Assembly (NCBI GenBank): GCA_902596745.1
Contig: CACJUZ010000003.1
Location: 36,292 to 100,291 of the forward strand
DNA: 64,000 nt
Direction: 5' to 3'
Origin: an uncultured Pelagibacteraceae bacterium
Lineage (GTDB): Bacteria; Pseudomonadota; Alphaproteobacteria; Pelagibacterales; Pelagibacteraceae
Positions 60,456 to 64,000 of this stretch are shown here, piece by piece. Both the position numbers and the translations under genes were made by a program. A model generated the notes under the pieces. The model ran no database searches and was not told the origin of the DNA. It worked only from the letters and a program-made list of their open reading frames with translations. Position 1 is the first letter of the stretch. Each line of letters begins with the position of its first letter.

Positions 60456-62188
60456 ATATTGTTTTTTATTTCTCTTAATATAAATTTATCATTCGCATAA
60501 TATAGCTGTTGGTCAAAGTATTGAATTAAATTTTCCCTATGTGAAATCATTATTATAAATTTATCCTTAAAACTTTTAAGTAAATTTTCTATAATTTTTT
60601 TTTCTGTTTTCAAATCTAATGCACTAGTTGACTCATCCAAAATTAGTATTTCAGGTTTTTTGTAAATTGCACGAGCAATACCAATTCTTTGTTTCTGTCC
60701 TCCAGAAATATTTAAACCTCTTTCCCCGACTAGCGTAAGATCTTTGTTAGGAAGTCTTTGAATAAAACTAGAGAGCTCTGACATTTCGTAAACTTTTGAT
60801 AGCCATTTAAAGTCTGGTTCTTTTTCTGTGCTAAGTGTTATGTTTTGATTGATATTATCATCAAATAAGAAAATATTTTGACCTACATAACCTATTTTAT
60901 CAAGCCAATTTTTTGAATTTATCTCCAGTTCTTTATTATCTATAAAAATTTTACCTTCTGATGGTCTTTGTAAACCTAAAATTAAATCTATTAGTGTTGA
61001 TTTTCCTGAGCCTGTTTTGCCTGTTATTATTAAATTTTTTTTATTTCCAATTTCAAAATTTAAATTTCTAATAATTTTTTCTCCCTCTTTTTCATAATTA
61101 AACGAAATATTATTGAACCTAATAGAAATATCTTTTTTCGGATACTCTTTGTCACTACAAAAATTAGCATCATTTTTAATTTCGTCATAAATTGAATCAA
61201 CTGAGTTTTCAGCAAATTTAAAAGTGTTTATTGTATTTACTATTTTATTTACTGAGGGTAAAAGTTTAAATGCTGCAGCTGTATAAATTCCTAATGTTGG
61301 TAAAATATAGGAATAATTTTCTTTAAGACTTAAATAATAAATCAAAGAAAATAATATTATTATAGCGGTAACCTCAAAATAACTTTTAGGAATTCTTTGT
61401 ATTACATGAACCTTGTAATATACATTTGCTAAAATTTCAGAAAGATCAAAATATTTTTCAAGAAAATAATTTTCTCTATTAAAGGTTTTAATATCTTTGA
61501 CCCCGCCAAAACCCTCTTGAAGATATTTAATTCTTTGAATTTCCTTTTCTGTTCTAATTTTTGATAATCTTATTAAAAGTTTATGAACAAATAAATGGTA
61601 TGCTACTATTAGAAAAGAAAAAATTAAAAAAATAATTATAAATATTTTAGTATTATAAAGTATCAAAAAAATACTTAATCCTAAAACAATAAATATTTCT
61701 GATATTAAAATCATTGCTGAATTTACTGCATTTGAAAAATAACCAAGTTCAGTTTTTAATTTATTTATAAACTTTGATGAATTATTTTTTAAATGAAAAC
61801 TATAATCTTTATTCAATATTGTTGAAAAAAGCCTTCTCGAGGTTTCTTCTTGTGTAAAATATATAAATTTTCCCTCTACAAAATAATAATAAACAAGAAA
61901 TAAATTTTTCAACACATAAATAATAAACAAGGCTAAAATACTAATTAATAATAAGGATTGGGTATCAGGGAACCCTAAGATTGCATTAATGTTATCTAGT
62001 TGTGGAAATTTTTCAAAAAAGTTTTGATTAGTTAAAGTGTATACTAAAGGTAAAATCAACCCTATTCCAAGAACTTCAGCAAAAGTTGATATTATCATAA
62101 GAAAACAAAGGAAGAAAAAAAGTTTTTTTCTTTTTAAACTTAAAATTTCAAAAATTTTATTAATAACCTTAATCATAATTTTTTTCAT
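60452..62188 (-). CDS. ABC transporter, fused TMD-NBD (MsbA/PglK-like flippase)
   Basis: GKTGSGKSTLIDLILGLQRPSEG, LNISGGQKQRIGIARAIYKKPEILILDESTSALD. Confidence 0.92.
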   Translation of the reverse strand: MKKIMIKVINKIFEILSLKRKKLFFFLCFLMIISTFAEVLGIGLILPLVYTLTNQNFFEKFPQLDNINAILGFPDTQSLLLISILALFIIYVLKNLFLVYYYFVEGKFIYFTQEETSRRLFSTILNKDYSFHLKNNSSKFINKLKTELGYFSNAVNSAMILISEIFIVLGLSIFLILYNTKIFIIIFLIFSFLIVAYHLFVHKLLIRLSKIRTEKEIQRIKYLQEGFGGVKDIKTFNRENYFLEKYFDLSEILANVYYKVHVIQRIPKSYFEVTAIIILFSLIYYLSLKENYSYILPTLGIYTAAAFKLLPSVNKIVNTINTFKFAENSVDSIYDEIKNDANFCSDKEYPKKDISIRFNNISFNYEKEGEKIIRNLNFEIGNKKNLIITGKTGSGKSTLIDLILGLQRPSEGKIFIDNKELEINSKNWLDKIGYVGQNIFLFDDNINQNITLSTEKEPDFKWLSKVYEMSELSSFIQRLPNKDLTLVGERGLNISGGQKQRIGIARAIYKKPEILILDESTSALDLKTEKKIIENLLKSFKDKFIIMISHRENLIQYFDQQLYYANDKFILREIKNNI

Positions 62189-63380
62189 CCTTATATTTTG
62201 AAAAAATATTTAATCCTTTGCTTTTTAATTTTTCGTATATTGGAGAGTCCGTTTTAAGATAAGGTATATGATTATAAGTATATTTTTTTTTTAATTCCTC
62301 CCATTTAGAGTCTGAAAACAAAATTATATTACCTAAAATTTTTTTTATCTCGTTTTCGTCAGGTATGCTTGTCCAAAAGGGTCCGTTTGGGTCAACCTTA
62401 TTAGGCCACTGGAATCTATACTCATGACCTTTTTTTAAATTATATTTTTTTCCCATTACATTTATACAAGCCACTCTTTTACCCATGCTTAAAGCTTCAT
62501 AACCTAAAGTTGTTGATACAAAAACGAAGTGCTTAAATTGTCTTAAATAATAGTAACTATCGCTAAACTGTTTTTTTCCTAAATACTTGTAATTTTCCTC
62601 ACCTAAACATTTATCAAAAAAAGCTTTTTCTTGAATTCTTTCATTGGGTTTATATGTTCTACCTATGACAGCAATTTTAAAATTTTTTTCTTTATAAAAT
62701 TTTTGCATTATTTTTGTAATAAATGAATCTGTATATCTAGCATTCTCTCTGTGGTTTATTTTTTTATTATCATTAGTTTCATAAAAATATTCTTTGTCTC
62801 TAATTTTGAACGATGATAAATAAACAACTGTTTCTTCGTTTACTTTAGAAGAATAATTAACAAAAAAATTATTTCTCAAAGAACCAAAAACAAAATTATT
62901 TGCTTTTGCATATTTTTGATATTCTTTTCCAATAAATTTATCAAAAGTAACTAAATTATCGATTTCTAAATCTTTATATTTTTTAAAAGAATCAAATGTT
63001 GGATCATGTCCGTCTATACAAGCGTTTTGAAACAAGGTAAATGAAATATTTTTTTTATTTATAAATTTTTTAATTCGCCAAAAAAATGGATCATTTTGAT
63101 AGAAAGAAATTACATGTTTTGGTTCAACAAAGTTTATAAAAGTTATTATATAGCTCTGTAATAACGTAAGGTCTTTGTTTAGAAAATATTTTTTAAATGA
63201 TTTAAGAAATAAAAATATATATATTTTTTCCCATCTTACATGTAAATAAGTGAATTTTATTTTTTTAAGAACAAATTCATTTGGTTGTAAAGTTTCACAA
63301 TCATAAATTAAATATCCATTTTTAGAGGGCAAAGTAAATAAAAATTTGCATTTTAAAAGTTTTAAAATTTTATCTTTCAT
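62169..63380 (-). CDS. Uncharacterised surface-carbohydrate biosynthesis protein
   Basis: YYLRQFKHFVFVSTTLGYEALSMGKRVACINVMG suggests a GT-B-like C-domain. Confidence 0.5.
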   Translation of the reverse strand: MKDKILKLLKCKFLFTLPSKNGYLIYDCETLQPNEFVLKKIKFTYLHVRWEKIYIFLFLKSFKKYFLNKDLTLLQSYIITFINFVEPKHVISFYQNDPFFWRIKKFINKKNISFTLFQNACIDGHDPTFDSFKKYKDLEIDNLVTFDKFIGKEYQKYAKANNFVFGSLRNNFFVNYSSKVNEETVVYLSSFKIRDKEYFYETNDNKKINHRENARYTDSFITKIMQKFYKEKNFKIAVIGRTYKPNERIQEKAFFDKCLGEENYKYLGKKQFSDSYYYLRQFKHFVFVSTTLGYEALSMGKRVACINVMGKKYNLKKGHEYRFQWPNKVDPNGPFWTSIPDENEIKKILGNIILFSDSKWEELKKKYTYNHIPYLKTDSPIYEKLKSKGLNIFSKYKDEKNYD

Positions 63381-64000
63381 ATTTATATCTTAAGACTCTG
63401 CAAGTTTTATCTTTTGTTCTTAGAAATATTTTGTTTTTAATTATTTCAATTTGACCTTTTTTTTTTAAAAAATTTTTTTTATGTATTTCAAGCTCGAAAA
63501 TTCTCAATTTTATTTTATTTTTAAGATTAACCCAAGCTCCTGGGTAAGGACTTGTTAAAGCCTTAACAAAATATATTGCCTTTTTGGCAGAATTTATATT
63601 TAAATTTAAAATGCCGTCTTGGTCTGATCTTTGGTACCAATATTTTTTATTCGTATTTGTTTGTGGTTTTAATTTTATTTTTCCTTTAAATAAATTTGTT
63701 AAAATTTTTTTCAATAATTTAACAAAAATTTTATTAGCCTTTTTGTGGATAGTCGCAATATCATCAGACTTTCTAAATGGAAATTTAGCTTCTGCAAGAA
63801 TAGGGCCTGTATCAATTCCTTTATCCACTTTGATAATCGATATCCCTATACTATTTTTCATATTTATTATTTGCCAATTAAGAGGCGAACCACCACGATA
63901 ACTTGGTAAGGGACCGCCATGTAAATTTATTGTCATAAGTCTAGGAATTTGAAAAGTTTTTTTTTTAAAGATTTGAGGATATCCACCAATGATAAATAAA
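63370..64000 (-). CDS. Formyltransferase-fold protein (Fmt/ArnA-like), truncated by window edge
   Basis: Frame stays open past 63936 to the edge (LFIIGGYPQIFKKKTFQIPRLMTINLHGGPLPSYRGGSPLNW); KVDKGIDTGPIL. Confidence 0.85.
   Translation of the reverse strand, partial: LFIIGGYPQIFKKKTFQIPRLMTINLHGGPLPSYRGGSPLNWQIINMKNSIGISIIKVDKGIDTGPILAEAKFPFRKSDDIATIHKKANKIFVKLLKKILTNLFKGKIKLKPQTNTNKKYWYQRSDQDGILNLNINSAKKAIYFVKALTSPYPGAWVNLKNKIKLRIFELEIHKKNFLKKKGQIEIIKNKIFLRTKDKTCRVLRYKYER

Noticed and set aside
31045-64000. Search for CRISPR arrays, prophage genes, integrases, IS elements or defence systems
   Set aside because: No regularly spaced repeats, no transposase, integrase or phage structural proteins, and no recognisable defence gene; only poly-A/T tracts expected from base composition.

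Overview
AT-rich, gene-dense chromosomal window that looks like SAR11 / Pelagibacterales (alphaproteobacterial gene order, very low GC, overlapping ORFs; assignment by recognition only). Left part (about 1.7-31 kb) is conserved core: tRNA-Arg, rluD, rpoH, purA-thiD-glmM-folP-ftsH-tilS-cpoB-pal-tolBARQ, a phage-type RuvC-like gene, yebC, ymdB-like, 5-FCL, zapA, tkt-pgk-fba(class I)-thiE-like-efp-suhB, rpmE, DUF1013/TrcR, rpsU, csp, tRNA-fMet, tal, pntB/pntAB/pntA, rpmJ and a 5S rRNA with no 16S/23S in the window. From the 5S (31.0 kb) to the right edge is a surface-polysaccharide island matching the known SAR11 hypervariable region that separates 5S from 23S. The main candidate system is an 11-gene operon (45.4-56.8 kb) combining legionaminic-type nonulosonate genes (NeuC/LegG, NeuB/LegI, PtmE-like, NeuA/LegF, LegC) with a KdnB-like/KdnA-like pair and a formyltransferase-PseH-like GNAT fusion. 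It is followed on the other strand by an acetamidino-type amidotransferase/HisH/HisF triad. The KdnB-like protein appears to have lost the canonical metal ligands of iron-dependent alcohol dehydrogenases. Other points: rpsU probably starts at AUU behind a perfect AGGAGG and a 10-bp hairpin; the 5S has its own near-consensus promoter; two small genes (bL36 and an aa3 oxidase subunit IV-like peptide) are missing from the ORF track. All homology calls are from reading the proteins; no searches were run.
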